Positions 28,480 through 38,210 of a stretch of DNA of 64,000 nt are shown in pieces. The stretch spans positions 248,001 through 312,000 of the forward strand of contig NZ_JAAVSY010000001.1 of the NCBI RefSeq assembly GCF_012102745.1, read 5' to 3'. The notes beneath the pieces were generated by a model, which saw only the letters and a program-made list of their open reading frames with translations, had not been told where the DNA came from and did not search any database. A program made the position numbers and the translations under genes. Each line of letters opens with the position of its first letter. The first letter of the stretch is position 1. The stretch comes from Haematospirillum sp. H4485 (GTDB taxonomy: Bacteria > Pseudomonadota > Alphaproteobacteria > Rhodospirillales > Rhodospirillaceae).

Positions 28480-29052
28480 ATGTTTTCAGCTTTCCTGTCC
28501 CAGCGGCGTCGGCGCCGTGCTGCCGAAGACCTGTACGTTTCCGCTGTGTCTCAGGCGCGTGCCCCGTTCTTTTTTGAATGTTGCGGTGTCCCTGATACAG
28601 TGGACGGCCGCTTTGATATGATAGCGCTTTATGTTTTTTTGTTGATTCATCGGGTCAGAGCTGAGAAAACCCAAGAATCATCTGCCTTTGCCCAAGAAAT
28701 ATTTGATGCCATGTTTCGCGATATGGACCGTAATTTACGCGAAATGGGCGTTGGAGATCTGAGCGTTGGCAAACATATCAAAGGGATGGCAAAAGCTTAT
28801 TATGGTCGTGTTGCGGCTTATGAGCCCCCTGTTGAATCTGGCGATATCCAGACGCTTGAGGCAGCCCTGTCGCGGAATCTATACCGTTCGGCTCCAGCGC
28901 CAGGCCCCGCAGCAGAACAGGTCAGGAGCATGGCCGTCTGTGTCCTGCAGATCGTTGAGCATATGACCAAGCAGCCTTTTGATGATGTTATGGGCAACAG
29001 ACTGGTATGGTGGACGCCATCTACCGATGAACGAGCAAGGATTGATGCCTGA
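28480..29052 (+). CDS. Ubiquinol-cytochrome c chaperone family protein (CBP3-like)
   Basis: A 190-residue protein starting MFSAFLSQRRRRRAAEDLY. The family signature includes FFFECCGVPDTVDGRFDMIALYVFLLIHR and MFRDMDRNLREMGVGDLSVGKHIKGMAKAYYGR. Mitochondrial CBP3 assists cytochrome b assembly in the bc1 complex; alphaproteobacterial homologues commonly sit beside yceD-rpmF as here. The ATG is chosen by homologue-like N-terminus. The stop overlaps the next ATG by one base (TGATG). Confidence 0.9.
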   Translation: MFSAFLSQRRRRRAAEDLYVSAVSQARAPFFFECCGVPDTVDGRFDMIALYVFLLIHRVRAEKTQESSAFAQEIFDAMFRDMDRNLREMGVGDLSVGKHIKGMAKAYYGRVAAYEPPVESGDIQTLEAALSRNLYRSAPAPGPAAEQVRSMAVCVLQIVEHMTKQPFDDVMGNRLVWWTPSTDERARIDA

Positions 29053-29600
29053 TGGCAAGTGTACCAGAGCTTTGTGTGGAACCTGAGTTTTCGCGACCAG
29101 TCAATGTTGAGCGCCTGCCTGCCGGGGGGCGCTGGTTTGTGCTGTCTGCCTCGGCAGAGGAATGTCAGGCATTGGCCGCCCGGTTTGGACTGGTCACGCT
29201 TTCATCGTTTGAGGCGAGGATCCATCTCAAGGCCGTTGCCTCTGGCGACGTTATACGGGCTGAAGGTGAATTTTCGGCAGACATTATACAGGTTTGTGGC
29301 GTCTCCCTGCAGAAGTTTGCAACTTCTCTTACCGAACGTTTCAGTCTTTCCTATGCCTTCTCTCCGGATGGGGCAGACTCTACCGAAATAGCTTTTGATC
29401 CCGAGGGCGAAGATCCACCCGAACCAATTGTCAATGGGATGGTCGATCTGGGGGAGATCTCGGCCGAGTACTTGGGATTGTCAATCAACCCGTTTGCTCG
29501 CTCCGAGGGAGCCTTGTTGGCTGTTCCGCCGGGGGTCAGCGTGAATGAGCCCGAGAGAGAAAGTCCTTTCTCGGCCCTTGGTAAACTCCGCAAGGATTAA
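29052..29600 (+). CDS. YceD family protein (DUF177)
   Basis: A 182-residue protein with the DUF177 pattern: an N-terminal region EFSRPVNVERLP, a core GEFSADIIQVCGVSLQKFATSLTERFSLSYAF and an acidic C-terminal stretch followed by GEISAEYLGLSINPFAR. The classical CxxC...C pattern is reduced to one Cys in the core. YceD homologues precede rpmF in most bacteria and have been linked to 23S rRNA. Start overlaps the preceding stop. Confidence 0.85.
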   Translation: MASVPELCVEPEFSRPVNVERLPAGGRWFVLSASAEECQALAARFGLVTLSSFEARIHLKAVASGDVIRAEGEFSADIIQVCGVSLQKFATSLTERFSLSYAFSPDGADSTEIAFDPEGEDPPEPIVNGMVDLGEISAEYLGLSINPFARSEGALLAVPPGVSVNEPERESPFSALGKLRKD

Positions 29601-29700
29601 GGATGCGTTTTCCTGTGGTATGATGCTTGCGGTTTTTGTGCTTTTTGTATATTAAGGCTGGCTTCCATGCAGGCCCGAACAGGATTGAAAGTAGCGAAAA

Positions 29701-29883
29701 ATGGCCGTTCCCAAGAAAAAAACTTCCAAGTCCCGTCGCAACATGCGTCGTTCTCACGATTCTGTCTCTGCGGGTGCCCATAATGAATGCTCTAACTGCG
29801 GCGAGATGAGGCGTCCTCATCATGTCTGTGGAAGCTGTGGTCATTATGATGGCCGCGAGGTTGTTGCTTCCGAAGCGGCTTGA
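29701..29883 (+). CDS. rpmF: 50S ribosomal protein L32
   Basis: A 60-residue protein, [20 protein letters not shown], with an intact zinc ribbon: CSNC and CGSC. The four-Cys (zinc) form rather than the zinc-free paralogue. Leads into plsX-fabH, the usual arrangement linking ribosome and fatty acid synthesis. Confidence 0.97.
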   Translation: MAVPKKKTSKSRRNMRRSHDSVSAGAHNECSNCGEMRRPHHVCGSCGHYDGREVVASEAA

Positions 29884-29925
29884 GCCGTTTATCTGTGGGC
29901 TGAAACCAGGGTTTGAGGTGATGTT

Positions 29926-31035
29926 TTGAGCAGTCGGCTCATTCTCGCGCTTGATGCTATGGGGGGCGACCAGGCCCCCCATATGGTTCTCGAGGGTATT
30001 AAGGTAGCGCGCCTGCGTTACCCCCATGTTCATTTCTTGGTTTTTGGCGATTCCGCAAAAATCGATCCTCTTCTTTCTAACGATATTCGTCCTTTTTGCT
30101 CTGTCCGTCATACGCCCGATGCTGTTGCCAGTGGAGACAAGCCGTCTCTTGCTGTTCGGCAGGGTCGCAATTCAAGCATGTGGTTAGCCATAAAAGCCGT
30201 AAAAGACGGTGAAGCCGCTGGCGTTGTCTCTGCCGGCAATACCGGTGCCCTGATGGCAATGGCCAAGCTCATTTTGCGAACATTGCCTGGCATCGATCGT
30301 CCGGCAATAGCGACCTTGATCCCCACGTGCCGTGGCGAAAGCGTTATGCTGGATCTTGGTGCCAATGCAGAATGCTGTGCCCGTAATTTGGTCCAGTTTG
30401 CTGTGATGGGCAGTGTTTTTGCCCGTACCTTGATTCACGTTAGGCAACCTTCGGTCGGGCTTCTCAACATTGGTTCGGAAGATCAAAAGGGGACTGAAAG
30501 CCTTCGTGAAGCTGCCACTATTTTGAGGGGTTTTCCCGGTGATTTCATGGCATTCAAAGGTTTTGTGGAGGGTGATGATATTGGTGCGGGCACCGTTGAT
30601 GTCGTCGTGACTGATGGGTTTACCGGCAATGTTGCCCTGAAGACCGCAGAAGGGACGGCAAAGCTGTATGGATCTTTCCTGAAAGAAGCTTTCCGATCCA
30701 GTTTGTTGTCACGCTTGGGCTATTTGCTTGCGCGTGGTGCCCTTGCGCATGTTCGGAAGAGAACGGATCCACGGCGGTATAACGGGGCCTTGTTCCTTGG
30801 CTTGAACGGTATTTGCGTCAAAAGCCACGGGGGTGCAGATCATGTTGGCTTTGCCAATGCGATTGGCGTAGCGATTGATCTTGTGTCAGATAACTTGAAT
30901 GACAAGATCAAGCTGGGTTGTCAGGATGTCCAGTCTGATATTGCTGCTGTAAGCCCGGATGCAGTTGATAAAGGCATCGATGCTACATTTGTTGCCACGC
31001 CGGACAGCAGTTCCGGGAAGATTATGGAAACGTGA
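29926..31035 (+). CDS. plsX: Phosphate acyltransferase PlsX
   Basis: A 369-residue protein beginning [19 protein letters not shown], with [18 protein letters not shown] and [19 protein letters not shown]. It converts acyl-ACP to acyl-phosphate for phospholipid synthesis. The start is a TTG preceded by GAGGTG; the nearby ATG at 29921 is out of frame and hits a stop at once. Its TGA overlaps the fabH ATG. Confidence 0.96.
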   Translation: MSSRLILALDAMGGDQAPHMVLEGIKVARLRYPHVHFLVFGDSAKIDPLLSNDIRPFCSVRHTPDAVASGDKPSLAVRQGRNSSMWLAIKAVKDGEAAGVVSAGNTGALMAMAKLILRTLPGIDRPAIATLIPTCRGESVMLDLGANAECCARNLVQFAVMGSVFARTLIHVRQPSVGLLNIGSEDQKGTESLREAATILRGFPGDFMAFKGFVEGDDIGAGTVDVVVTDGFTGNVALKTAEGTAKLYGSFLKEAFRSSLLSRLGYLLARGALAHVRKRTDPRRYNGALFLGLNGICVKSHGGADHVGFANAIGVAIDLVSDNLNDKIKLGCQDVQSDIAAVSPDAVDKGIDATFVATPDSSSGKIMET

Positions 31036-32009
31036 TGGTTTGGCGATCTGTTGTGTGTGGTACGGGATCATTTCTTCCCGAGCGTGTTATGACCAACGCC
31101 GAGATGGCGTCAGTCGTTGATACATCTGATGAGTGGATTGTTGAGAGAACAGGTATTCGGCAGCGTCATATCGCAGCTGATGATCAGCTGACGTCGGATC
31201 TGGCCTTTGCGGCAGCAGAAAGGGCGCTGCATTCTGCCGGCGTTCATTGTTCTGACGTTGATCTTGTTATTCTGGCGACGGCGACTCCAGACAAGACTTT
31301 TCCTTCAACTGCAACGCGTGTTCAGGCCCGTTTGGGGTGTGCCGGTGGTCCGGCATTTGATGTCCAGGCGGTATGTTCAGGCTTTGTTTATGCCCTTGCC
31401 GTTGCGGATAATTTTATAAAAGCAGGTCAGGTTAAAACGGCGCTTGTTATTGGTGCAGAAACCTTTTCTCGTATTCTGGATTGGTCTGATCGTGGCACTT
31501 GTGTTTTATTTGGTGACGGTGCAGGTGCGGTTGTCCTGAAAGCTGAGCAAGGACAGGGGGATTGCAAGGATCGTGGCATTCTCACCACCCACCTGCATGC
31601 AGATGGAACGCATCATGACCTTTTGTATGTAGATGGTGGTCCGTCTTCTACAAAAACAGTGGGATCCCTGCGAATGGCGGGGCGAGATGTTTTCCGGCAT
31701 GCCGTCAATAATTTGTCTTCTGTTGTGCAGGAAGCTTTGGATTCTGTTCAGCTTGACATTGCAGCTATTGACTGGCTTGTGCCGCATCAGGCTAATCAGC
31801 GGATCTTGGACTCAACAGCTCGTAAGCTTGGTGTCTCTGCCGAGAAAGTCGTTGTAACGGTTGATCAGCATGCCAATACATCGGCAGCGTCTATTCCCTT
31901 GGCCTTGGATGTGGCTGTGCGTGATGGCCGTATTCGTCCGGGTCATCTTGTTTTGATGGAGGCTATGGGGGGCGGTTTTACGTGGGGTTCAGCTCTGGTC
32001 AGGATGTAA
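31035..32009 (+). CDS. fabH: Beta-ketoacyl-ACP synthase III
   Basis: A 324-residue thiolase-fold enzyme. The catalytic triad is visible: Cys114 in [11 protein letters not shown], His in [10 protein letters not shown], and Asn in [12 protein letters not shown]. It condenses acetyl-CoA with malonyl-ACP to start fatty acid synthesis. The ATG at 31035 overlaps the plsX stop by one base; a GTG at 31032 is also in frame. Confidence 0.96.
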   Translation: MVWRSVVCGTGSFLPERVMTNAEMASVVDTSDEWIVERTGIRQRHIAADDQLTSDLAFAAAERALHSAGVHCSDVDLVILATATPDKTFPSTATRVQARLGCAGGPAFDVQAVCSGFVYALAVADNFIKAGQVKTALVIGAETFSRILDWSDRGTCVLFGDGAGAVVLKAEQGQGDCKDRGILTTHLHADGTHHDLLYVDGGPSSTKTVGSLRMAGRDVFRHAVNNLSSVVQEALDSVQLDIAAIDWLVPHQANQRILDSTARKLGVSAEKVVVTVDQHANTSAASIPLALDVAVRDGRIRPGHLVLMEAMGGGFTWGSALVRM

Positions 32010-32131
32010 AGCCCAGCGGTTGACAATATGTGCGGGATGTCTCTTGTTCTGGACATCTTCAAGTCTTTGATATTGACGCTGTTACCCGGTGCATATACCG
32101 TCATGTGCGGTATTGGTTTAGCGAGGTCTCC

Positions 32132-32452
32132 ATGTCGGAACGCACCATTACACGGGCCCATCTCAGTGAGTCTGTCTATCAGGAGGTGGGACTTTCCCGT
32201 AACGAGTCTGCAGACTTGCTGGAAATGGTCCTTGCCGAGATTTCCCAAGCTCTTGCCAAGGGGGAGATTGTCAAGATCTCTTCGTTCGGCACCTTTTCTG
32301 TGCGGCAGAAAGGGCAGAGGATTGGCCGGAATCCCAAGACCGGGCAGGAAGTTCCTATCCTCCCGCGCAGGGTTCTGACTTTCCGGCCTTCGCAGTTGCT
32401 GAAGGACCAGATTAATGATGGCTTGGCCAAGAAAGCAGGAAAAGCTCGTTAA
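32132..32452 (+). CDS. ihfA: Integration host factor, alpha subunit
   Basis: A 106-residue HU/IHF-family DNA-bending protein: [44 protein letters not shown], and the beta-arm tip RNPKTG. IHF alpha is the expected subunit in this position, before a MerR-like gene, in alphaproteobacteria. The chosen ATG gives the standard N-terminus. Confidence 0.93.
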   Translation: MSERTITRAHLSESVYQEVGLSRNESADLLEMVLAEISQALAKGEIVKISSFGTFSVRQKGQRIGRNPKTGQEVPILPRRVLTFRPSQLLKDQINDGLAKKAGKAR

Positions 32453-32611
32453 TACGGGCTCCCTGTTTCTTTGTTTTTCCGTTCTGGCGCCAGAAAGAGT
32501 TTGTGGCGCTATGTTTTCTTTGTGCCTTATCTGTATAGTCATGTAGGGATACACCAGTGTTTTAGCCTGTAGCGTCTGTGTCGGTGCAGGCGAGTTCAGG
32601 ATGTAAGAACA

Positions 32612-33043
32612 GTGCAGTCTAGAAAAGAAAAACAACCCGTAAAATCCGAGAATGCATTCCGTACTATTGGTGAAGCATCGGAGGATCTTGGTGTCCCCCA
32701 GCACGTTCTGCGTTTCTGGGAAACACAGTTTTCCCAGATCAAGCCTTTGAAGCGTGGTGGTGGACGGCGTTACTATCGTCCTGAAGACATTGCTTTGCTG
32801 GTGGATATTCGCTCATGTCTTTATGATCAAGGCTATACAATTCGCGGCGTGCAGAAATTGCTATGTACGAAACAGAATGCCCTTGAATGCCGTGTGACAC
32901 CTACATCAGGACAGGATATTGATTCTCAGGACGAGGTATCTATCTCACAGGGGTTGACCGGTGAGCAAAGGCGGGAGCTTGAGTCTGTGCTTGCTGAGTT
33001 GGAGGATGTTCGCGCTTTTCTCGGTATTCCCGAATTTGCCTGA
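32612..33043 (+). CDS. MerR-family transcriptional regulator
   Basis: A 143-residue protein with an N-terminal MerR winged helix: [25 protein letters not shown], then [36 protein letters not shown]. No effector-binding Cys or domain follows; the C-terminal tail is acidic. This MerR gene downstream of ihfA is a conserved alphaproteobacterial pair of unknown targets. It starts with GTG. Confidence 0.88.
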   Translation: MQSRKEKQPVKSENAFRTIGEASEDLGVPQHVLRFWETQFSQIKPLKRGGGRRYYRPEDIALLVDIRSCLYDQGYTIRGVQKLLCTKQNALECRVTPTSGQDIDSQDEVSISQGLTGEQRRELESVLAELEDVRAFLGIPEFA

Positions 33044-33064
33044 TCATGGTGATCCGCGCGTGCC

Positions 33065-33850
33065 ATGGGGGTGGCTGTGCTGGTATTATTGACTGATTTT
33101 GGGGTGAGTGGACCTTATATTGGTCAAGTCAAGGCTGTTCTGGCTCAAAGGGCGCCGTCTGTTCCTGTCATTGATCTGTTTCATGATCTTCCTGTTTTTG
33201 AACCGGTTCTTGCCGCAGCTTTGATACCGTCTTATTGTGAATCCCCTTTTCCAAAGGGGGCAGTTTTCCTGTGTGTTGTCGATCCTGGAGTTGGCACCAG
33301 TCGCTAGGCATTGGTCATGTCTTCACGTGGTTTCTGGTACGTAGGGCCGGATAATGGGTTGCTTAGCCGGATTGTTGACGATGATCCGCAAGCACAGATT
33401 TGGAGTCTTGATTGGTTTCCTGAAACGGCAAGTGCGACGTTTCATGCCCGGGATATTTTTGCTCCCGCGGCGGCGGCCTTGGCCTGCGGATATACCCCCG
33501 GTCCCACATGTAGAGCACCGCTTGTCGCCACTATTGTTGGTTCTGATGACATAATTCGGTGTTCTGCAGGCATGGGGCAAGCCGTATGGCAGAAGGTGGT
33601 TTATATTGACCATTATGGTAATGCCATGACAGGTATGCGTGGTGGGGAGATAGATAATCAAGATACTTTAGAGGTTGGCGGATATCTGTTGCGCAGACAA
33701 CGCACATTCGGGATGGGGGAAAGCGGGGTGCCGTTCTGGTATATCAATTCTAACGGGTTGGTGGAGCTTGCTGTACGCAACGGATCTATAGCCTCGGCTT
33801 TTGGGATCGTGCCCGGAATGCCTGTTTTTGTCAGGTCAGGTCTGTCATGA
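33065..33850 (+). pseudogene. SAM hydroxide adenosyltransferase (DUF62 family), interrupted by an in-frame TAG
   Basis: Residues 1-80 (VLLTDFGVSGPYIGQVKAVL ... VVDPGVGTSR) and the part after the stop (ALVMSSRGFWYVGPDNGLLS ... PGMPVFVRSG) are consecutive pieces of one S-adenosyl-L-methionine hydroxide adenosyltransferase, in the same reading frame. A single TAG at 33305-33307 lies between them, in a region where intact homologues continue directly. No insertion or deletion is visible. The family hydrolyses SAM to adenosine and methionine. A downstream product could start at ATG 33317, but it would lack the N-terminal SAM-binding part. The last codons overlap the next gene (ATGA). Confidence 0.82.
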
Positions 33851-34671
33851 GCCTGCGCGTTAAATTCTGGGGCGTTCGGGGTAGCATTCCGTGCTCTTCC
33901 CCCTCTCATGTGATCTATGGCGGGAATACCAGCTGTGTAGAAATCACGGCCAACGATCAACACCTGATTCTTGATGCGGGAACAGGCATGCGTGGTCTGG
34001 GCAATGATATGCTCCGCAGGGGTATTTCGCAGTCCAACATGCTGTTGTCTCATACGCACTGGGACCATATCAGCGGCTTTCCATTTTTTGCACCTTTGTT
34101 TCGTGCCGATTTCTCCATGCGCATTTATGCAGGCCATTTGCACGATTATGGGGGGATTAAACAGGTTCTTTCGACCCAAATGGCAAGCCCCTTGTTTCCA
34201 GTCCCCCTTTCGGCTCTCAAGGCTCGTCTCGAGTTTGTAGATTATGACGCAGGTAATCCACTGGCATTCTCCGACAGCGTTCTGGTGCGTACTGCACCTT
34301 TGAATCACCCAGATGGTGCCGTAGGATACCGTGTAGAAGCTGATGGCCTGTCGATTTGTTATGTGACGGATACGGAGCATAAGCCGGGTGAGCCTGATTC
34401 CGTAATCTTGTCTCTGATCGAAGGGGCAGACCTTGTTATCTATGATTCAACTTACACAGATGAGGAGTTTCCTGCCAAGGTCGGTTGGGGCCATTCCACA
34501 TGGGAGGAAGGCGTGCGCCTGTGCCAGAAAGCAGGTGCCAGAAATATGGCGCTTTTCCATCATGACCCAGACCACGATGACCTGATCATGTCCCAGATTG
34601 AGGAGCGGGCCAAACGGCTCTGGAGCGGGACCTTGGTTGCGCGTGATACAATGGAACTTATTTTATCCTGA
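33847..34671 (+). CDS. MBL-fold metal-dependent hydrolase
   Basis: A 274-residue metallo-beta-lactamase-fold protein: VRGSIPC, NTSCVEI, LDAGTGMRGLG, then the metal motif SHTHWDHISGFP, and the later Asp in VTDTEH plus a final His in FHHDPDHDD. It resembles the RNase Z-like/PhnP-like branch annotated as phosphoribosyl cyclic phosphodiesterase-like proteins, but the exact substrate is not evident. The start overlaps the preceding pseudogene by 4 bases and the stop lies 11 bases from the convergent motB stop. Confidence 0.85.
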   Translation: MSLRVKFWGVRGSIPCSSPSHVIYGGNTSCVEITANDQHLILDAGTGMRGLGNDMLRRGISQSNMLLSHTHWDHISGFPFFAPLFRADFSMRIYAGHLHDYGGIKQVLSTQMASPLFPVPLSALKARLEFVDYDAGNPLAFSDSVLVRTAPLNHPDGAVGYRVEADGLSICYVTDTEHKPGEPDSVILSLIEGADLVIYDSTYTDEEFPAKVGWGHSTWEEGVRLCQKAGARNMALFHHDPDHDDLIMSQIEERAKRLWSGTLVARDTMELILS

Positions 34672-34682
34672 TCATCAGGACA

Positions 34683-35357
34683 TCACCGTGGATAGACCCG
34701 GACCACAACACGCCGGTTTATGGCTTGGTTTTGGGGAAGGACATCGCCGTAGGGTCCCCGGTTTGCAACCTTGGGCGCCGTATCAGCCATTCCCACTGTT
34801 TTCATACGTGCCCGGGGAATCCCGGCTTCCTCGAAATACCGCACTACAGTTCCGGCACGGGCACCGGACAGTTCCCAGTTTGATGGGTACTGAGGGGTTT
34901 CAGTTGGGCTGTCATCGGTATGCCCCTGAACTTCAATCTGAAAGCTTTTAAATTGTTCTGCGCCAATTGTTGCAGCGATTTTGGCTAATATTTCCCGTGC
35001 AGACTCATCCAGCTCGGCACTGTCCGGGGCAAAGAACGACCCGGATCCCATTTCCATGACAATGCCCTGACTGTCTGTCGAAATGGCAACAACATCCTGC
35101 ATTTTAAGAGAGGTGACAGATTTCTGCACTTGTTGCTTCAGGTCCTCGGTCGGGGTTTTTATTTCCCGTTTTCCGACCCCTTTGGCCATCCCGGCGCTGA
35201 CCTGCTCGAAGGCAACAGCATCGATTTTCGAAATGGCAGCCAGCAGAATAAAGAAAGCCAGCAACAAGGTCGCCATATCGGCAAAAGTTGCAATCCAGCT
35301 TTCATCGTCTGCGGGTGGTGAGGGACGGGAAAATTGGTTGTTGCCATTGCCCATCAT
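34683..35357 (-). CDS. motB: Flagellar motor stator protein MotB
   Basis: A 224-residue protein. An N-terminal transmembrane helix follows ESWIATFADMATLLLAFFILL, with the proton- or sodium-binding Asp27 in FADM. The C-terminal OmpA/Pal-like peptidoglycan-binding domain has VQGHTDDSPT and LSGARAGTVVRYF. The short N-terminus and the WIATFADM helix look more like the PomB/MotB branch of non-enteric bacteria. The motA gene lies 29 bases upstream on the same strand. Confidence 0.93.
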   Translation of the reverse strand: MMGNGNNQFSRPSPPADDESWIATFADMATLLLAFFILLAAISKIDAVAFEQVSAGMAKGVGKREIKTPTEDLKQQVQKSVTSLKMQDVVAISTDSQGIVMEMGSGSFFAPDSAELDESAREILAKIAATIGAEQFKSFQIEVQGHTDDSPTETPQYPSNWELSGARAGTVVRYFEEAGIPRARMKTVGMADTAPKVANRGPYGDVLPQNQAINRRVVVRVYPR

Positions 35358-35386
35358 GATGGTCGTCTTCCTTCTGGCGTGCTGGC

Positions 35387-36187
35387 TCAGGCGTTGGAGC
35401 GTGACCGATCTATGCTGAAGTGTGCTGCTGGATCCAGGAAGGCGTTCATCTTGTCCTGAATGTAGCGCGGGCTTTTGCGTTCTGCCAGAAGGGCAAGCCC
35501 CTCTGCAAGAAGGTAGTTCCGGAAGCGTATGATTTCTTCACGTTGTTGCACCTTTGAAGCCGCAGGTAACAAGATCATACGTGCAAACATGACACCGTAT
35601 AGCGTTGTGACCAGTGCAACGGCCATACCCGGACCGATGGAGGATGGATCACCCCCCATGGAGTCCAGCATGATGATCAACCCGACCAAGGTTCCGATCA
35701 TGCCGAAAGCGGGGGCAATACCGCCCATATTGCGCAGGATATCAGCCTGTACCGTATTTCTCTGGAATGTACTTTCAACCGTAGCCGCAAGAATCTCGCG
35801 GAGTTCTGGCCCTGTATAACCGGCAACTACAAGATCAATGCCAAAGCCCAGGAAGCGGTCGGATTTTCGTACCTTTCCGGAATCTGATTCCAGTCCGGCC
35901 AATCCGTTCTTCTGAATGATGTAGCCCCAGCGGATAATCCGTCCAACCTCGTGGGTCAAGATGCCTTGCCCCACCTTGTTTGTGAAGAGAATGGATTGCA
36001 GGCTCAGCATGGACTGTATGACATAGCGTGGCTCATACGACACAAAGGTCGCGGAGAATGTGCCACCCACCACCATGATCAAACTGGGAACATCGATAAA
36101 CAGCATGAAGTTATCGGTGCTGAGCAGAATAGCACCGACAAACAACCCAAACCCCAGAATGGCACCGAAAACCGTTGCGAATGACAT
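35387..36187 (-). CDS. motA: Flagellar motor stator protein MotA
   Basis: A 266-residue four-helix membrane protein: MSFATVFGAILGFGLFVGAI, VPSLIMVVGGTFSATFVSY, and a C-terminal MotA/TolQ/ExbB channel region with GGIAPAFGMIGTLVGLIIML and GPGMAVALVTTLYGVMFA. It looks closer to the shorter PomA type than to E. coli MotA. The ATG at 36187, after GGCGGGGC, is preferred to in-frame starts at 36232 and 36256. With MotB it forms the torque-generating stator. Confidence 0.92.
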   Translation of the reverse strand: MSFATVFGAILGFGLFVGAILLSTDNFMLFIDVPSLIMVVGGTFSATFVSYEPRYVIQSMLSLQSILFTNKVGQGILTHEVGRIIRWGYIIQKNGLAGLESDSGKVRKSDRFLGFGIDLVVAGYTGPELREILAATVESTFQRNTVQADILRNMGGIAPAFGMIGTLVGLIIMLDSMGGDPSSIGPGMAVALVTTLYGVMFARMILLPAASKVQQREEIIRFRNYLLAEGLALLAERKSPRYIQDKMNAFLDPAAHFSIDRSRSNA

Positions 36188-36340
36188 GGTTTGCCCCGCC
36201 TGCCCAACTGGCAAAACAGCAATACCCGACATGATGTCTAGGTACCGCTTACACACGATGACTGGAAAATGCCATTTTCCGCAAGGGTTGCTGTGGTTCT
36301 GTTTCTGTTGGTCGGTCAGAGCGTTCTGAAACTGCTTTGC

Positions 36341-37060
36341 TTACGATACGTTTGGAGTAATAAAAATGTCGAGAAACTCTGTATCCGGTGCTGTCCGCAC
36401 GATCCTGGTCGGACGTCCCGTCGTATCCAGCAAGCCATAATGCTGTAGATGGTTGAATACTTTCAGAAAGTGCTGGCGATTGTGAAGAGAGGCGCCGCCT
36501 TCCAGCCAATTCTGTTCCAGGAACGCCAGGATCGCTGGGTGTCCCAGTTCAACTTCCCACAGAATGCCGAGTAATGAAGCCATGGCTTCTTCCATTTCAC
36601 GTTGTATGCCATGAACACTCATCCACTGATCTGCCTGCTTTTTAAGCCCTGTTTCAGGCCCTGCACCAAGTCCAAAGTCAGGAATGTGGCGGCGTTCAGG
36701 TGCGCAAACCTGCCAGTGGGCAACATCGTGAATGATAACAGATGGCTCCATGCTTCCGCTCAGGACCTGTCCATCCCATGTAAAGCCATCTTCAGGCGGT
36801 TGTGATGAGACAGACATTCCAAAGGACTGGGCAAGCTCAATGGCTTCCTGACGTTGTTCGGGGCATTGTGAAAGTGTGATGTTGTCCCCGGAATCCACAT
36901 ACGCCAAGGTAAAGCCAATACGCTCAACAGCAGCCTGTGCCGTGCCGGTACCTTCCAGAGAAGCCAAGAATGCACCCAGGGCAGTGGGTATTTCGGACAT
37001 GACAAGGGGAGAGAGTATCATTCTTGATCCAGAGCGGGTGCATACGTCTTTTTGTGCCAT
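36341..37060 (-). CDS. Uncharacterised protein with an EpmC-like HDxxHW motif
   Basis: A protein of about 239 residues; in-frame starts at 37084, 37060, 37021 and 37000 are all possible, and 37060 has an AGGA-like site. The central segment IIHDVAHWQVCAPERRHIPDFG resembles the His-rich core of elongation factor P hydroxylase EpmC (HExxHWC...RR...DFG). The rest is unlike the short enteric EpmC. It lies beyond motA on the same strand, with 153 bases between them. No efp or epmAB gene is nearby, so a hydroxylase function is only an inference. Confidence 0.55.
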   Translation of the reverse strand: MAQKDVCTRSGSRMILSPLVMSEIPTALGAFLASLEGTGTAQAAVERIGFTLAYVDSGDNITLSQCPEQRQEAIELAQSFGMSVSSQPPEDGFTWDGQVLSGSMEPSVIIHDVAHWQVCAPERRHIPDFGLGAGPETGLKKQADQWMSVHGIQREMEEAMASLLGILWEVELGHPAILAFLEQNWLEGGASLHNRQHFLKVFNHLQHYGLLDTTGRPTRIVRTAPDTEFLDIFITPNVS

Positions 37061-37184
37061 ATCCTGTTTTCTGTCATATGGCAAGAGACGTAAACTGCTC
37101 GGGGACGCATTGTATCGCTTTGCCGCCCTTGGTAGATAGAGTGCTCTTGTCTGGATTTTCAGGGTTTGTGGGAGTTTTTATCGT

Positions 37185-38129
37185 ATGACTGGCATCGACA
37201 CCGTGACCGCCGTTGCTGATTTCAGGACAGTCCGTGATTTTATCCGCCATGCTGTCAGCCAGTTCAATACTGCAGACCTCAGCTATGGCCACGGAACCAC
37301 TTCAGCGTGGGACGAGGCTGTTTTTATGGTTCTGGAGGCCCTGCGGCTGCCTGTTGACCAGCTTGAACCTTATCTTGATGCCAGGCTGGCCACACCAGAA
37401 AGAACCCGCCTTGCCGGTTTGATAGAGGCCCGGGTAAAGACCAGAAAGCCGGCGTCCTATCTTCTTAATCGCGCTTATATTCAGGGTTTTCCCTTTTATG
37501 TTGATGAACGTGTGATTGTTCCGCGCTCCTACATTGGTGAAATCCTGTTTTCGGGCATTTTTTCCGGGGAAGGGCTGGCCTTGGTTGATGATCCGACTGA
37601 ACCAGTCCATGTTCTTGATTTGTGTACCGGCTCAGGCTGCCTGGCAATTCTTGCTGCCCATGTTTTTCCTGAAGCAGACATTGATGCGGTGGATCTGTCT
37701 CCTGATGCCTTGTCTGTCGCCCGGCGTAATGTAAAAGACTATGCTTTCGAGGAGCGTATTCGTCTGTTTGAAGGCGATCTCTTCTCTCCCTTAAAAGGAC
37801 GAAGATACGACGTAATACTGACGAACCCGCCGTATGTTGATGCTTCCTCTATGGAGACCCTGCCGCCAGAATTTCGGCACGAGCCCTCTGTGGCTTTGGC
37901 ATCCGGTGAAGATGGGCTCGATCTTGTTCGCCGGATTTTGCGTGAAAGCCCGCACTATCTGACTGAAAAAGGCGGTATCCTGTGCGAGTTCGGTACCGGA
38001 CGGGAGATTCTTGAGGCGGAGTATCCCGATCTTGACTTCTTGTGGGTTGAGACCGAAAGCAGTTTCGGGGAGGTATTCTGGCTGACCCGGAAGCAATTAG
38101 TGGCCGGGGGCAGGGATAGGTACCGATAG
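37185..38129 (+). CDS. prmB: Ribosomal protein L3 N5-glutamine methyltransferase
   Basis: A 314-residue SAM-dependent methyltransferase. The SAM-binding motif VLDLCTGSGCLAILAA is followed by the glutamine-binding NPPYVD, with PASYLLNRAYIQGFPFYVDERVIVPRSYI upstream. NPPY class enzymes of this length with that N-terminal region are PrmB (L3) rather than PrmC (release factors). The final residues run past the usual family end only slightly. The gene is followed by 81 bases before the next ATG. Confidence 0.9.
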   Translation: MTGIDTVTAVADFRTVRDFIRHAVSQFNTADLSYGHGTTSAWDEAVFMVLEALRLPVDQLEPYLDARLATPERTRLAGLIEARVKTRKPASYLLNRAYIQGFPFYVDERVIVPRSYIGEILFSGIFSGEGLALVDDPTEPVHVLDLCTGSGCLAILAAHVFPEADIDAVDLSPDALSVARRNVKDYAFEERIRLFEGDLFSPLKGRRYDVILTNPPYVDASSMETLPPEFRHEPSVALASGEDGLDLVRRILRESPHYLTEKGGILCEFGTGREILEAEYPDLDFLWVETESSFGEVFWLTRKQLVAGGRDRYR

Positions 38130-38210
38130 TCAGGCTCGCGCACAGCTATACTTTGTTGTAGCCTGCCGTAACCGCTGTTTTACGCTGCCTGTCCGGGAGG
38201 GAAAGCATCC

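Noticed and set aside
32482-32495. Perfect 14-base palindrome TTCTGGCGCCAGAA after ihfA
   Set aside because: It has no loop or T tract for a terminator, and a single short palindrome is weak evidence for an operator.
33305-33307. Programmed recoding such as pyrrolysine at the TAG
   Set aside because: No supporting genes or downstream element are visible; simple nonsense mutation or sequencing error is more likely.
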